Notes under the pieces: model-generated
Told to the model about the DNA's origin: nothing
The model's input: the letters and a program-made list of their open reading frames with translations, nothing else
Databases searched by the model: none
Program-made: the position numbers and the translations under genes
Assembly (NCBI GenBank): GCA_933228895.1
Contig: OW121853.1
Span: 73,764,645 to 73,828,644 of the forward strand
Origin: Platycnemis pennipes
Lineage: Eukaryota > Arthropoda > Insecta > Odonata > Platycnemididae
DNA: 64,000 nt
Direction of reading: 5' to 3'
In this document: positions 1-13,000 of the stretch, one piece after another
Layout: each line of letters starts with the position of its first letter
How positions within the stretch are numbered: the stretch's first letter is position 1

Positions 1-234
1 ACTTAACATTTGGGTATTTTTAATGTTAATGAACGTAATAAGAATTTCATAGTCAAAAATACTTATTTAATAAACAGTATAGCTAGGTAATGTAGACTTA
101 TATACATGAGGTATGGGGTTTCACAGTAATATACCGTTTCCGTCAGTAAAGTTGGACCGAACGCTGTTTGTATTTGATTGTGGAAATAGAAACTTTGGGA
201 TACGCCGCTACCGGTAGCATCGATACCAAAAGAT

Positions 235-495
235 TCACCAATATTTTGCTGTGAAAAAACTATTGCCAGTCCTATTGAAATAAGAAGAATCCACAGCTCT
301 TGAAGAAGCCTTAGGCTTGGTTTTCGTTTTCACGCGAGTTGATCCTGCCTTTACCTTTTCTTCAAATTGAACGTATATAGATGGATGCGTTCTCTTCATG
401 TGTTGTTTAAGATTGTTTAAGGTGGAAACGTGAACCTTGACTGCGTAAATTTTGTCTGTAAAAGTTATGTAAAATGTCTGATTGCAGTACAAACA
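235..495 (-). pseudogene. BED-type zinc finger fragment, probably from a hAT transposase
   Basis: The minus-strand reading frame contains a C-x2-C pair (CLYC at the upstream end) followed about 30 residues later by H-x4-H in the context LKQHMKRTHP, the BED zinc finger pattern. A lysine-rich tail of about 40 residues follows and then a stop, so only the DNA-binding finger remains. BED fingers sit at the N terminus of many hAT transposases. The block just upstream (about 590-715) is dense in GTTAAC/GTTAATC words, as seen near ends of some hAT elements, so the fragment is probably a decayed transposon N terminus. A domesticated ZBED-like gene exon is possible but there is no supporting downstream exon in the window. 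Confidence 0.5.
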
Positions 496-2034
496 CTGGG
501 TTCTCTAGACTGAATTCTCAACACTACTCCTTCACTAAGTTATTACATGGCAATCCAGAAGGCTCTGAACAAAAGTAATGGACTTAAATTAACAGAATTA
601 AAAGTTAACGAAAGTTAATAAGACCGTTAATAGTTTTTGGATTTAACATAAAAGTTAAATCGTTAAGCAATATGTTAACTTCGTTAATTAACGATTAACG
701 GATTAACGCTTTTCTGCCCAGCTATGCTTATAGAGACCCCTGAATGCGGAAGAAGACCAGAAGTTTTCCCAGCACACAGGCCGGGGGCTGATGTCCTCCT
801 GCCAGAGTCACAAAAGGGTTTCTTATGCTCCAATGATGAACTTCCACCTCGCTTGCCATACCATTTTCATTCCCCTCAAAATCTACCTATCGACTACTTC
901 CACGATCACCCTCACTCCACCTTGACAAAAACACCCCCTCCTTATGCCAGAAAAAACCTCCCCTCTCATGTTCTCTATTCATGTTGAGATGGCAAGGAGT
1001 TCACTACCTGCGAGTCGGGTGGCCGCTTCGAGTCAGTTTCCGAGACTTCGTCATTTTAGAGGGTGTCCCAATGGCTACTCACTATTGTTCCAAAATTGTT
1101 AGAATTGGGAAGATTATTCATTCAGTTGTTGGTTTGCACTTACTCTGTCTATTGTTGAAATACATTTTCCTGCATGGTTAGACTCATAATTTTTGTTTCT
1201 TGTTTTATTTGACCTCATCTTGCTCACCCAAGCTTGGAAAGAATTTTGTCCCCTGGACGAGCATATAACGCTGCAGGAGACTACCTCCATAAAATGATTA
1301 CATATTACCTCTTTGGTACTACAATTGCTTCAATACTGAAAATCTAGCATCAAACATAGATGCTAATGTATGAACAATATACAAAAATCCACGTCTATCA
1401 TTTTTCATGAGCTTATGCATTACATTAAGTTAACCATAACTTCCATACCAGTTATCATTTTCTCTGACTTCTACAGCTTGTGGCCACCCTGAATAAATAG
1501 CATGTGGTACCATTCTCCACTTTGCCTATAAACCCCTTTAAAATGAGTATGTGTATTTAAAACTTTTGTGACAGTGGGCTAGGCATGTATAATCGCCAGG
1601 TCAACTGACTTAACCCACTGACTTGCCATTTTTTCTCGATGCTTATGACCAAAAATAGCTATTTATTTTTTTAACCAAGTCATCTATTGATAAATATTGT
1701 GTCAATAACTATCGAAAATTATGTGATGTTATAATATCAATACTATAATATTTATTGAAAAAAATTAAATTATCGGACCAGCAAATCGCCATCTTTGTAA
1801 GCCAATGGGTTTAACCAAACTCTTCCATGAAACCATTGAAATAAAGAAGGAACTCAACAATTATGATTGATACTGGCCTCGAGATCAGCCCCACGTGGGA
1901 GCCAGTTAATCTGAAAGAAGAGCCTCGCCTAACACATAAATAGAAATAAAGTTCAATGGTAACCCAATTTTCCCTTGAAAAAGCGACCAGCATCGGATGG
2001 GAAATGTGAGGGCTATGACTGAGAGAGCTGATGG

Positions 2035-2073
2035 CATAGAGATGTCTAGTGTGTGTGGAAAACTAGTTAGTAA
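2035..2073 (+). repeat. 39-bp exact direct repeat, copy 1
   Basis: The segment beginning CATAGAGATGTCTAGTGTG is repeated exactly at 3019-3057, 984 bp away in the same orientation. Flanks differ, so this is not a simple tandem duplication. Confidence 0.8.
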
Positions 2074-3018
2074 GGGCACTGATGTGGCAATAACCCATCT
2101 TTAATTCTTCTACTTTAACCACTATGCCCTGGGAAAGTTTTAACAATGACTTCAATGTCTGTATTTTTCCTTAGCAGTCACCAGCCCAGAGATGGGTAAG
2201 TGTCGGCGGAAGTTCGAATCAGTTTATAATTTTACCCTTCCATTTTTATAACTGTTACATTAAACTTCAAATGACAACAGTTTAAAAATGAATGACAAAA
2301 TGTCAAGGATGAAACTATCCCCAAAGGCATTTTCCTTACTTTTCAAACCTGGGATAACCCTAGACATAGATCGACAATGATGTTTACTTCCCTACTATAA
2401 AGTACTTCCTCTTTATCCCATCCTCCCACAATGAAATAAATATTTAATACGGTACACATTAGATGAGTGGAATACACATGCTAAAATGCAACGTTTGCAA
2501 TGACAACTGTATTGGGCAAATTGGCTAAGCATTCAGGGGGCAGAAGGACAAAAAAACAGTTTTCTTCAGTGTGTCGTTCCACTTCCATGAACTTTTTCTT
2601 AGTTAGAAGAACCATTGGAGTAACTCCAACCCGGAGCTGCTGTACCTGGTGGAGTAGGGGAAGTAGAGAGAGGCAAATGGGAGGAGATGGAGCATTGCCA
2701 AATGTGAATAATGGACATTTACTTAATGACATCTTATTTGAAAAGCATTTTCCTCACCTACACACCTCTATTTCCCTCGTCGAAAGACAGACCTTACCTC
2801 CTTCCAGCCACGTCGACTCCTGCCCCTCTTAAACCTTGCTCCTGAATTCTTCCTTTGTCTCTCCTTTGCCTTCAGTAACTTCTAGCTTGTCCAACTCTAT
2901 GACTAATTCTTTAACCCTTCCCTACCCTTTTCAGTGCAAACTTCCTCCCTCTCCTATCCTTAATGCCCGAACAGAGAGATAACACGTAAAACTCTGATTA
3001 ATGCCTGAAAATATCTAA

Positions 3019-3057
3019 CATAGAGATGTCTAGTGTGTGTGGAAAACTAGTTAGTAA
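3019..3057 (+). repeat. 39-bp exact direct repeat, copy 2
   Basis: Exact second copy of the segment at 2035-2073. Confidence 0.8.
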
Positions 3058-3284
3058 CATAAATTATTTAGAGGAAACCCGGAAACAGTTTCTTATAGAG
3101 GAAGCTGGTTAATAGCACAATTAATCCATGTCTTATTTTTCATATATTTTGTTCAAAGCTTCTCAAAAAATTTTCCCCTACAATGACCTTTGATATATTT
3201 ATCTTTTTAGTAAATTGTGATGATATGACGTCCTAATGGAAAGCGGTTAGAACTCACCATTCCATATGAGAATATTTGCCAAAT

Positions 3285-3395
3285 ATTCATGGTAACGAAT
3301 AACATAAAACTTTTAGTCAATTCCACACTTTTTTAAGTGTGGAATTGAAAAAAGTGGAATTGACTAAAAGTTTTATGTTATTCGTTACCATGAAT
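3285..3395. repeat. Perfect 42-bp inverted repeat with 27-bp spacer
   Basis: The left arm 3285-3326 (starts ATTCATGGTAACGAATAAC) is the exact reverse complement of 3354-3395. The spacer itself can fold, because CCACACTT at 3323-3330 meets AAGTGTGG shortly after. In RNA this would make a long hairpin. A recent foldback insertion or a local inverted duplication would explain the perfect arms. Confidence 0.9.
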
Positions 3396-3654
3396 ACCGT
3401 AACAAAATTCCACAAAGTGACACCTTCAGTCCTATCTGATATTTGCCAAATACATAATCAACCGCACAGCTTTGATTATTATACCAAATTCACCTCTATA
3501 ATGGACAGGAACTAACTAATACCCATTGGAATTAGGCAAACAAGTCAAAAGAGCTCAGCGTTGCCGAAGTAATTTATTTTATTTATTTCAATTATTTTCC
3601 ATTACCACCGAAAACAGCACCTATGGCCTTTACATTAGGGTATTAACAACAGAT

Positions 3655-3772
3655 GAGCACACACAACCATGTCCTGAGCGGTGAAAAAACTCACTCAGGC
3701 GGGACTCAAACCCGCGATCCTCAGGTAAGCTGGCGAGGACTTAACCACGCCACCACCGGGGCCGACTGTTTG
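3655..3772 (-). mobile_element. tRNA-derived SINE fragment
   Basis: Read on the minus strand there is an A-box-like segment (GTGGCGTGGTTAAGTCC) and, about 40 bases later, a B-box-like segment (GGGTTTGAGTCCC), as in the 5' part of tRNA-derived SINEs. No cloverleaf with paired acceptor stem was seen, so this is not called a tRNA gene. Confidence 0.55.
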
Positions 3773-4534
3773 AATTACCGACCACCATGTTTCTCTGCAT
3801 TCAAAACCATCTCTTGCAAGTTCAGATGCGGCATGAGCACTATCAGTTAAATGTATTCTGGGAGAGTTTTTCAATTTATCCTTGTAAATACTCCCTGAAT
3901 TAATGCATAAAATGAAGCAGGAAGGACTAATTCCACCTACCTCTCAACAATTGTGACACTATTATTATTTTGCTTTTGGAAAGCTGCGCCAACCTCAGAC
4001 ACTAACAAAAATATAACAAAATAATGTCAATTCTACAAATTTTCATTAATTTTCCATGATTTCCAGACCTTCTGTAAATTTTCCAGCGACTTCTATAACC
4101 TGCGGTCACCTATAAACTCCTTTCGTGGTGTATGACATCACGGAAATCTCTATTGAAGGGGAACATGTTATTTTTTGTTTAAAAAGAGAATTGCACAGTT
4201 AAACAGTTAAGCAGAAGGGAAAATAGGAATATTTGCTTTTAATTGCTTCATTTTCCTCAGACATTTCCCTATTAACAATACACATTCCCCACCCAAAACG
4301 TCTTCGGTGATACCATAATCACAGAACAGGAAATGGTTTTTCAAATTTGCTGATTAAGGAGGCAACCAAGTACCTGCCTAATACGTCAGAGTAACTTTAG
4401 AACATAAGACACAGAATTCATCTTCATGAAGAGATAGTAATCCATATATGCATCATAAAATGGATGTTTACTTCCTAAATCTTATTTCCCAAATATTTCA
4501 ACAAACTTAAAAAATCTGAGTGAGATGAACTTAC

Positions 4535-6058
4535 ATTATCAGTATATCCTTGAGGACTTTTCCGATAATCTTGATCTATTCCACCACCTATTTTAAATCC
4601 ACATTTAAGAACTTCTCTGCCCTCGGAATCAAGTCCAGGTTCTTTTTGTAACGTGATTGGAATCTATAACATAAAGAAAAAATTCATAACAAGGATATGA
4701 ACAACAAGTTGAATAAGGTGCTTCCACTACTTCAAGACTGATCTATAATGTCATGCAAATTTCCCATTACTGCTGAGTGGTAATTCCAACTGTTTAAGGT
4801 GGAAAGATCCCTGATTTAACATGCTAATGGCAAGCATGCAAAATCCAGATGGGAGGATATAAACGGAAATTATGGAAAAGTAGGTAAATATGTCAGTCAA
4901 CTGTAGTAAATAAATTTTCTGTCAACAGTTCCGGGCGTATTAAAAGGTAAAAATTGATTCATATGATCGAAATTAGTCAATCCCTTCAATAATGAAAATT
5001 AATTTTCAAGTTGATCATAAAAGAGCATTAGACTTGTACACAATTCCTAGAAAAAAACTCAACGAGTGTACTGCGCCATCAATCTGTTTTTTGGTTTTAA
5101 TTTGAAACTTTTGAAAATCATTTTATGACAATAATGATTATATTCATTCCATTGAAGGTCACAAATATTTTGAACATGAACTCCTCAGTGGGTATATACA
5201 TAAGTGCAGTTACAGTGCTCAATCATGACCACTATCAAAGTCTTAAAGGTCGTTAGTTAAAAGATATTCTTTTTCTAGCATGTTTAAACGTTTTTGGTGG
5301 GAGACTTGCAGAATGCAGGTGGGATAATAGCTGGAGTTTAATATAGATTTATAATATTATTTCATTCCATCAATAGAGATTTTATTACCGCATTATATTC
5401 AATAACGGTAAGGCTCGCCCTTACTTATCGCATAACTAATTGGCTTTTAAGTTTACCCAATCACACACGCTACAACTAGCGAGTGCTACTGGGAACCATA
5501 AAAACTATCTATTTCTTGAAAATACCACTGCCTTACCTGACAAACAGGAATTGCTTGTCAGTCCCACCAGAGCCTTAATTAATTTGTTAGCAACTAATAA
5601 AGAAACATGAAATGAGTGAGATGACTTAACTATTCTATGACGACCACACCAATAACTAGGTCTTAATTCATGCACTGAGAGTTGGTTTGATACAAATTCA
5701 CCATTCGCACAAGATGGTTTGATTAACAAAAGAGCTAGTTATTGGGTCTTGCGTAATTATCATGAACCACCATTCCGAGGCTCGTCGATAGCGAGGGCAA
5801 CCGCACCCTACTTTCGAATTAGGGTTAATGAATGAAAATGTCACAAGAGCTATGAATGAACTTTGTCGGGATAGTCTGTAGCATCGTTCTTTTTGTTAAT
5901 AGGGATATTTCAGAGGCATAAACTCACAATCAGGTGCAATGCACACATGGGTGGTACCGTCAACACCCTAACCTTTTAACATTCGGGATAATGGTGAAAT
6001 TATTACAACTTACGCTAAGGCATTCCATGGCTGTACCCGCCTGGTGCTGAAATGCCAT
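4535..6058 (-). CDS. TAX1BP3: Tax1-binding protein 3 (TIP-1), single PDZ domain protein; 5' two exons, partial
   Basis: Two coding exons on the minus strand join in phase 0. Exon 1 is 6058 to 6014 (15 residues, starting MAFQHQAGTA, donor GTAAGT). Exon 2 is 4663 to 4535 (43 residues, acceptor ATAG, donor GTAAGT). The product holds GFKIGGGIDQD at about residues 37-47, the carboxylate-binding loop signature of the TAX1BP3/TIP-1 PDZ domain, followed by YTDN, which in the family leads into GIYVT. Visible length is 58 of roughly 120 residues; the third exon was not found in 1-4534 and probably lies beyond the left edge. TIP-1 proteins are almost only one PDZ domain and act as competitive inhibitors of PDZ scaffolding in the cytosol. 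The gene is divergent from Topors. The identification rests on memory of the family. Confidence 0.85.
4664..6013 (-). other. TAX1BP3 intron 1
   Basis: Intron of about 1.35 kb bounded by GTAAGT (donor, minus strand at 6013-6008) and a TATAG acceptor at 4664. No repeat or extra exon was recognised in it. Confidence 0.75.
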
Positions 6059-7046
6059 CTTGGCACACATGACATGTCACAATTTCTTAAACTTTCGGGG
6101 AGACAAAATACTTTAACGAAGGACTTGTGATTCCTTCTTCAAATACACTCAAAGTAATCGATAGTGACTCGTCATGTCGCCACATAATCGGTTGAAAGAA
6201 TCACTATTTGGAACTATAATACATCACGCTAAGTTTCAAGAATTCTATTAAAATATATAAATAATTTTCAGATATATATTTTGCTTGTTTAAGGTGATTA
6301 TGAAAATCATTCACATTTTGATGTCAATTCTGTGCTGAAGTCGATCAAACGGTGTCGATACAAACATCGAGTGATTTTCAGATGGCAGTCGCGTAAGAAA
6401 ATGAAGAACCGAGGACTGTGTACCCTTGTGAGTTGTAGAAATCGGTGATTGACTAAGGGCCCACCAAGATAACATTGTTGTGGCAATAGGTAATCAATAG
6501 CTTTTAGAACAATAGCACTTCTAAAATTCATAGCTTTCTTTTTTGAATTATGAAAACAATACAAATACAACTCAGGTTAAATTAATCGTCTAGCGTTGGC
6601 TTTCGCCAACTCTAGTTCGCATTCGCTCTAGTTACTCACTAAAAGGTAGCAATTCCATTAAATGTGTATTGCCTCAAACTTAGGGGCACTAATTGACCTA
6701 AATTTGTGGGGCGTCTTATGCCGTGAAACAACCTGTGAAGTTCGGCTGTTACTCAACAATCGGAATAAATCTTGTTAGGTCATGTATCTATTGTTCTTTA
6801 AATTTTCCTAGATCATTCAAATCTTCAAAGGTGAATGGCTTAATTTGTGCGTTGTAAAAATATCTTACTGCTCCCAGGTGTACATTTGAATTGTCCCTTG
6901 CTGGTGTCATGGTTTTTGTTTCACTCAATTTTGAAGGCTACGGTTGAGTACGTGAAAGAAATTTATTGAATGTGTGCTTACCTATCACATAGTAATCTTA
7001 AGTGAAAACAACTACATTTTAACCAAGAGGTGTACACTTTTAAAAG
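6059..7046. promoter_or_regulatory. Shared divergent upstream region of TAX1BP3 and Topors
   Basis: The two start codons face away from each other 988 bp apart, so both 5' UTRs and both promoters must fall here unless upstream non-coding exons exist. No clear TATA box or CpG cluster was seen. A small inverted segment at about 6594-6630 (GTTGGC/GCCAAC around TTTC, then GTTCGC/GCTCTA) is the only visible structure. Confidence 0.5.
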
Positions 7047-10000
7047 ATGGTGAAACTATTAAGCCCTCATGTTCGATCAGGAATGGAGAAGCCAAGTGTA
7101 CGTATGTCTACCGCCGAAGACTTTGGAATTGCGCTGGATAGTCCAGCAATGATAAGGAGTACGATGAGTACACCAAAATCTCCATCCGAGTCGTCCGATG
7201 ACTGCGAAGCTCCGGAATGTAAATGTGCCATTTGTCTGGGACGTCTGAGAAATAAATCACTCATCGACTCCTGCTTTCATGAATTCTGCTTCGAGTGCCT
7301 CGTAGAATGGTCAAAGGTAATCCTTAGATTTTTTTAAATCTGCATACTTAAAATTTCAAACCCTATTTTTGGAGTAATTTCCGTGATTATGTTAATCACA
7401 ACGTAAATATTGTTGCTGATTATGTGTTACTCATCACTGCAGCTCTTTTTTTGAGTGTTTTGTCATCAAAACAAATAGCCTAAAGGTATACAAATCAAGA
7501 GCACTTTTTTTCACTGGAAATTATTTAAAATCAGAGCTGCATCTTGTCAAACTTATTTTAACTATTTTTCTATGTACAATTTATACTTTGATCATTCACA
7601 TGAACTTTTTTTCAAGTATGTTCTTTTCTATACCCTTGGATAAATTTCTTTTATTAATGACTGCAAGTGTTCATTTTACGCTTTTAGGTAAAGGCAGAAT
7701 GCCCCCTTTGTAAAACAAAATTTGAGTATATTATTCATAATGTGAAATCAAACGATGATTATGAGAAGTATCATTGTCAAAACAATCAACAAGAAAGTGA
7801 TCAGCAGATTCCATGGATTGAAGATTCTAACAGAAGCTTCCGTTACAGGTTAGTGGCATTGTGAGAATGGTCACGCACCTTAAGATTTTGTGGTTGCATT
7901 GTCTGTATTTGTCAGTGTCATGAAATATAATGCTATTCCCTGGGAAGGATGCAATATGTACTCCATAGTCTACCCTACTGGGTCACATTGGATCATTGGT
8001 AGTAATTAGTGAGACATGTTTATTTTTCCAAAACTATGGAAGTCATGGGCATTTGCGTTAATACTGTTACTATCAAACAGACTTTTTTCCTTTGAAAGGC
8101 TGACAGTACTCATCAAAAGTAAGCGGATGTTTGCATTAAAGACTAGAGAATGGGGCAAATTGTTTTATATCCTTTTCTCATTGGTGACGTCACTTGCTGA
8201 AAAAATCATAATTTCCCATTTTTATTTTCCACTTCCATCGTATTGTCAGCTGAGCCAAGGGTTAGTGATTTTTTATTGTTCAATAAGGCAATTTATAGAA
8301 TTATATGAAACTATGTTTGTGAAAAGTTTCTGGAATCTTTGAAATAAGTATTTGTGTTGCAGTAGTAAGTAGAATAAATAGTTGTGTAAAGTAAGGCTTT
8401 TAGAGGGAATCATTATTCTTATATTGAAAAATTGTCTTCATTAGGGAAATAGTTTATTTTAACTATTCACTTGCAACACTTATCTTTCCTTTAAACTTAT
8501 AAATCACTGTGTTATTATGAGACTAAAAGAATTCAGTGTTAGTATTATTTAGTACTTATACTTATCTTGCTGTTGTGTACCATTAGATGAGTTCTGCTTG
8601 TGGTAAGTGATGTCTGAAAAAGGAATAAAATACTTTTGCTGAGTAATAACTGTTTATAACTATAATAAATAAGTTATTTGTATTTACTGTACAAAATGTT
8701 TTTTAAACTGTTTTCATTACTCCATTTCCCCAGGTCCAGTTTCAACGGTACAAATAATATTGAATTTTCTTCTTTGTTACTGAGATGGAGAACCTGTACT
8801 ATTCTGAAGCTACTCTGAACATTATTATTGTTTTGTGCAAGGGAATAGATAAATTTGTAAAATTGATCTGAGCACTTCACAGTTCAAAGTTCCCTTTATG
8901 TCTACACGTTTGCAAAAATGTGGACTGATTTCCTCTGGTGCAGGAAAACATGCTATGCTGGCATTTGTCAATATATACGTGGAAAGTTTCATTTTTAGAC
9001 TGAAAAATCAGATAATGTAACCTAAATAACTTTGTCCGATGTTCTACTGACATCTTAATCACAAAGGTTCGTTAAAACTGTGGGATAAGTTATGGGGTGA
9101 GGCAAATTTGTGGTATTGTTGGTCCCCTGACATATTGAATCATCCTGAAGGTCATAGCATAACAATTATCTGAGCTATGGCTGTATTATGATAGTCGAAT
9201 GATTCAATCGTTTAAATAGGTAGAAATTTGCACAAGAGAAAAATGAGATCACCCAAGCTTATTTGGAAAAGTTGTTTTGTGGATGACTGTTATGAATGTA
9301 ACCCAGACCCTATTTCATTCCAGATATCCACTCACGGAAGTAGGAGTGCCTAGTTGCCTCTTGTCAAGGAGCCATAAGACTTGGCATCCTCCTGTTGAGT
9401 TGGTGATTTGCATACTGCTTTTATCATCCTTCTATTATATCTTCCTCTTCTAATTCCCACAGGACAACCATGACATCACACCATCAGGAAAGACTAGCAG
9501 TTCAGCAAATTGCATCTCTTCGAGATCGAAATAGTATCCGCCCTGAAAGGGTTAGATCAAGGTGGTCTCATAGAAGTGCTGAAAATGTTCCTGATTTTCG
9601 TACCCGTGTCTACAGGGATAACCTTTGGGTCCAGCCACTCAGTGATGTCACCAACAGATTTCGGGAATGCAGCCCTTCCTTTTACAGGTGATATGGGCAT
9701 CTATTTGCAATTGTTGTTCCTGCATGTAGTAAACAGCCTTGAGGCAAAATCTTTCCTTAACAGGTTCCTGGCAAACAGTCTCTGCTAGTACAGTCAAGCC
9801 CACTTATATCAAACCCACTTATAATGAAGTCCCGGTTATAACAAAGTTCCGATTATAACAAAGTGAAGGCTACTCCCAGTCAAAGAGAGGCTCGAAACAA
9901 TAGATCCACATATAACGTAGTTAATATTGGGCCCCCTCGACATCGTTATAAACGGGCATTACCGTATATATAAGAAATCAGAAGTGAGTGCCCTGGAATT

Positions 10001-13000
10001 CCTAAATTCACTCTGAATAGGACTCATTTTACAACTTGGATATGAAGTTTCTAGTCATTTTTACATGCCTACCAGATTTAGCCAAACTCGAGATGACCCT
10101 CACTTAGGGTACTTTTGAATAGAAAGGGACAAAATTAAACGTATCATTATAATAATTACCTTTAGTCAAATATTTATTTCTTCTCTTTCCTTGAGCATAA
10201 TTGTCATTTAGCATAAAATTTGAATTAATTTGAAAGCCAATCGTTCAAGTTTTAAAACATTCAGTTCAAGAGAACATAGTCCAATTATGTATTACTAGTG
10301 AGCAGTTTGTTCTTTGCTGTAGTCATTAAACAATATCTTGTGCAGTGAATTTCGGCACCACAGGGCAAAATAAATTAACTGCATCAGTCTGGTACACAAA
10401 CCTTTGTGATATTCTTGTATTGATACAGTATTATATCATCGGCCAACTAATAAGCTTTCAATGTCACACTCCAATTTATCGTTCCCTATTTAATGTTTTG
10501 CATTGAAAACATTGCATTCCCTCTGCGTTGATGATTGCCTAGTCAATCAAAAAACCAGTTTCGGAGATATAGTTTTTCCCTACTTTATTTGGCATTTGGA
10601 TATTCCGGTCTTCAGAAATTTTCACTTAAGCCAAATTAGAAGCTCACCTTAATTCATCTAATCATGTTTTGCAGATTTCTATTTGTCTGAAGTACACCTA
10701 TCTTCTTACTTGCATCACAGTCATAGTTTGCTGTGATAGTGTGTGACGTAAGCCTAAAATGTTTGTTATAACTACCGTATTTGCTCAAATCTAAGGCGAT
10801 GTTTTTCCCCTTCCAAAAAAAGTAGGTTTGTCTTCAAATTGGAATCAAAATCCTCATCTTCACTTGGATTCCATTATCTAGAGATTTCTACAGATTGGAA
10901 AGATTCAGTTACGATCTGCCATTGCAGTACAGTCTGCGACAATGTCAGCATATTAGATTCGGAGTAATGTAATGAACACATTTCAGTTTTTCACTGACTA
11001 GAAAGAAAAATTCACCTATGAAAGATGCATTTACATGTAGCAGTCGACTGAGAAGCCTGATTTGCATTTGTGAACACGTCCTGTGATGCAAGCTCAGGTT
11101 GATACTGGACATTTGTCGGACCCTTTCAGTTCACGTTCGAGCTATTAACTAAGTAGAAGCATGAAAATTATTTGTTTTCCCTTGTGGTTCCAAAAAGAGA
11201 GGGGTCTTCCTAGTTTTGTGCAAATACAGAATGTCTTCTAATAAGACTTTCTGTATTTGCACTAAACAGAAACAAAAAAAATTGTTTCCTTTTGATAACA
11301 TGCCGTTTGCATTTACATCACATATTTAAACGTGATCTGTCAGTTTTTTTAGGGGCAAAGTTAGTAAGTTATCATTCACCCATGACCTCATTTGTTTTAA
11401 ATAAATATAACAGTGCAAAGAGTGAACCTTCCTGATGATTTGAGGCTGATATATTCGGTGCTCAATTGAAATACCCAGCTGTGGACATAGATGATCATTA
11501 TCGGTTGATCTTAACACCTTAAGTGGGCTAAGCGGCTATAGCCGCAGATGTAAAATGCTCCCCAGGCGGGGAGCGCAGCCATAGCCGCGTGCCGCGAATG
11601 TCTGTATTTTGTGGTGGGTATTACGACTATAGTCATCTACCACGATTCTTTGTTTTAAATGTGTTGTTTATGATTCAACCGACACTCACTTCACTTTTTA
11701 ATTTTTTTCCTTTGTGTAACCAATGGAAACAAATGTGGAACGTGGTCGATTTTGTTTATTTTCCCGTTTTTAATGCATAAAAACTTTTATTTTCACAATT
11801 TACACCTTGGATTATTTTCTCATTCTCTTGCATGTTTTTGACCCGTCTTATGTTTCTGTTCTGTTAAATGTTACTTGATCGTAATATGCATACATCTCAG
11901 AGTTTTGGTTGCAATGATATCGCGAAAATACATGAAAAATTCATTTACTTTTACTTTTTCCACATTGGATGGCAAATTGTTTATAACGAAATATATTTAC
12001 TATTTTTGCACCAATATTTGCCAATTTAATTTATTTACATTTTTAGGATAATTTAGGCATAAAAAGTTTCATGTAGTGTAATTCATGATTTGGAATATCC
12101 TTTAGACTCAATCACTGAATAATCCAATTTTACGAAGAGCACACAATATTTTTCTCAGAATATAAGTTTCAATATTCTTAGCTCTAAGATTTGAGGGAGT
12201 GAGCTATGGCCACCCTAAACCTGCCTTCTCCCTTCATTATCCTTTGGAATCCCAATCCCTCAGTCCACAACGTCTTTGTTTCGCGTGGTAGGGTTACTTT
12301 CCACTAAGTGTGTACTGGCCAATGGCTGAAGTCCGTGCCTCTGAATCCCTTCAACTCATCTCCATAGTTTTTTCTTTGAAGGTAAAATCCGAGCCTGCAC
12401 CGGTGGTCCCTTTGATTGGCATTGTCCTTACAAGGGGTCTTTCCCTACATTTTCATCGTCACCAAAGTTTTGGACTCTCACACGAACGTTCTTTTGATGT
12501 TTACAAATGAGAACCAGCTAGAGTATGAATTGTCCCATTACCGATACTTATACGAAGAATTTATTGCACACTCCTGCAATTATTCTTCTGCAATACAGAG
12601 GATAACTGACCCTAATACTTGGGTAAGGGGTAATACTTTTCCTTCTCAAAGACAGTTTCCATCCACGGTAGTGAGCAGTCATATGACATTTTTTTTATCA
12701 GCCCTGTAATATTTTCATAAGCCTTTAGTACAAAAGTTCATCAGTAGGCCTAAAAAAAGATTAGGTGAAATCGCTTGACATGTTAGATCTTAGTGGTGAA
12801 GACAGCTTTGGAGAGTGAGGACGTTTTAGTGTCCATTGAAGGAGTCACTGGACCAAGGACCGTTGATTCTGCTATGAAAATGAATGGCAATGGGGCCTCT
12901 TGACTCTTTTAGCGGCAGCTCATAAGGGGAAAGCAGCATCAAGGAATCTATGCGGTCGGACACAACGACTTCAAAGTGGATTGATAAAGGTGGACCTCGA

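Larger units (their letters stand above)
500..3284. other. Non-coding stretch left of TAX1BP3
   Basis: No exon was recognised. The stretch holds the GTTAAC-rich block at about 590-715 and one exact 39-bp direct repeat (2035-2073 and 3019-3057). If TAX1BP3 continues off the left edge, this is part of its intron 2. Confidence 0.4.

Noticed and set aside
1..4534. Third exon of TAX1BP3 (GIYVT...HDKILQVNG region)
   Set aside because: Searched by eye on the minus strand for the expected motifs and not found; it probably lies left of the window.
6307..6570. 87-codon minus-strand frame upstream of TAX1BP3 exon 1
   Set aside because: No recognisable motif; TAX1BP3 exon 1 with a proper start and donor is at 6014-6058, so this is more likely 5' flanking DNA.
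12310..12709. Possible extra Topors exon in intron 3
   Set aside because: Two overlapping open frames of 66 and 97 codons, but neither resembles Topors, and exons 3 and 4 already join in phase without it.
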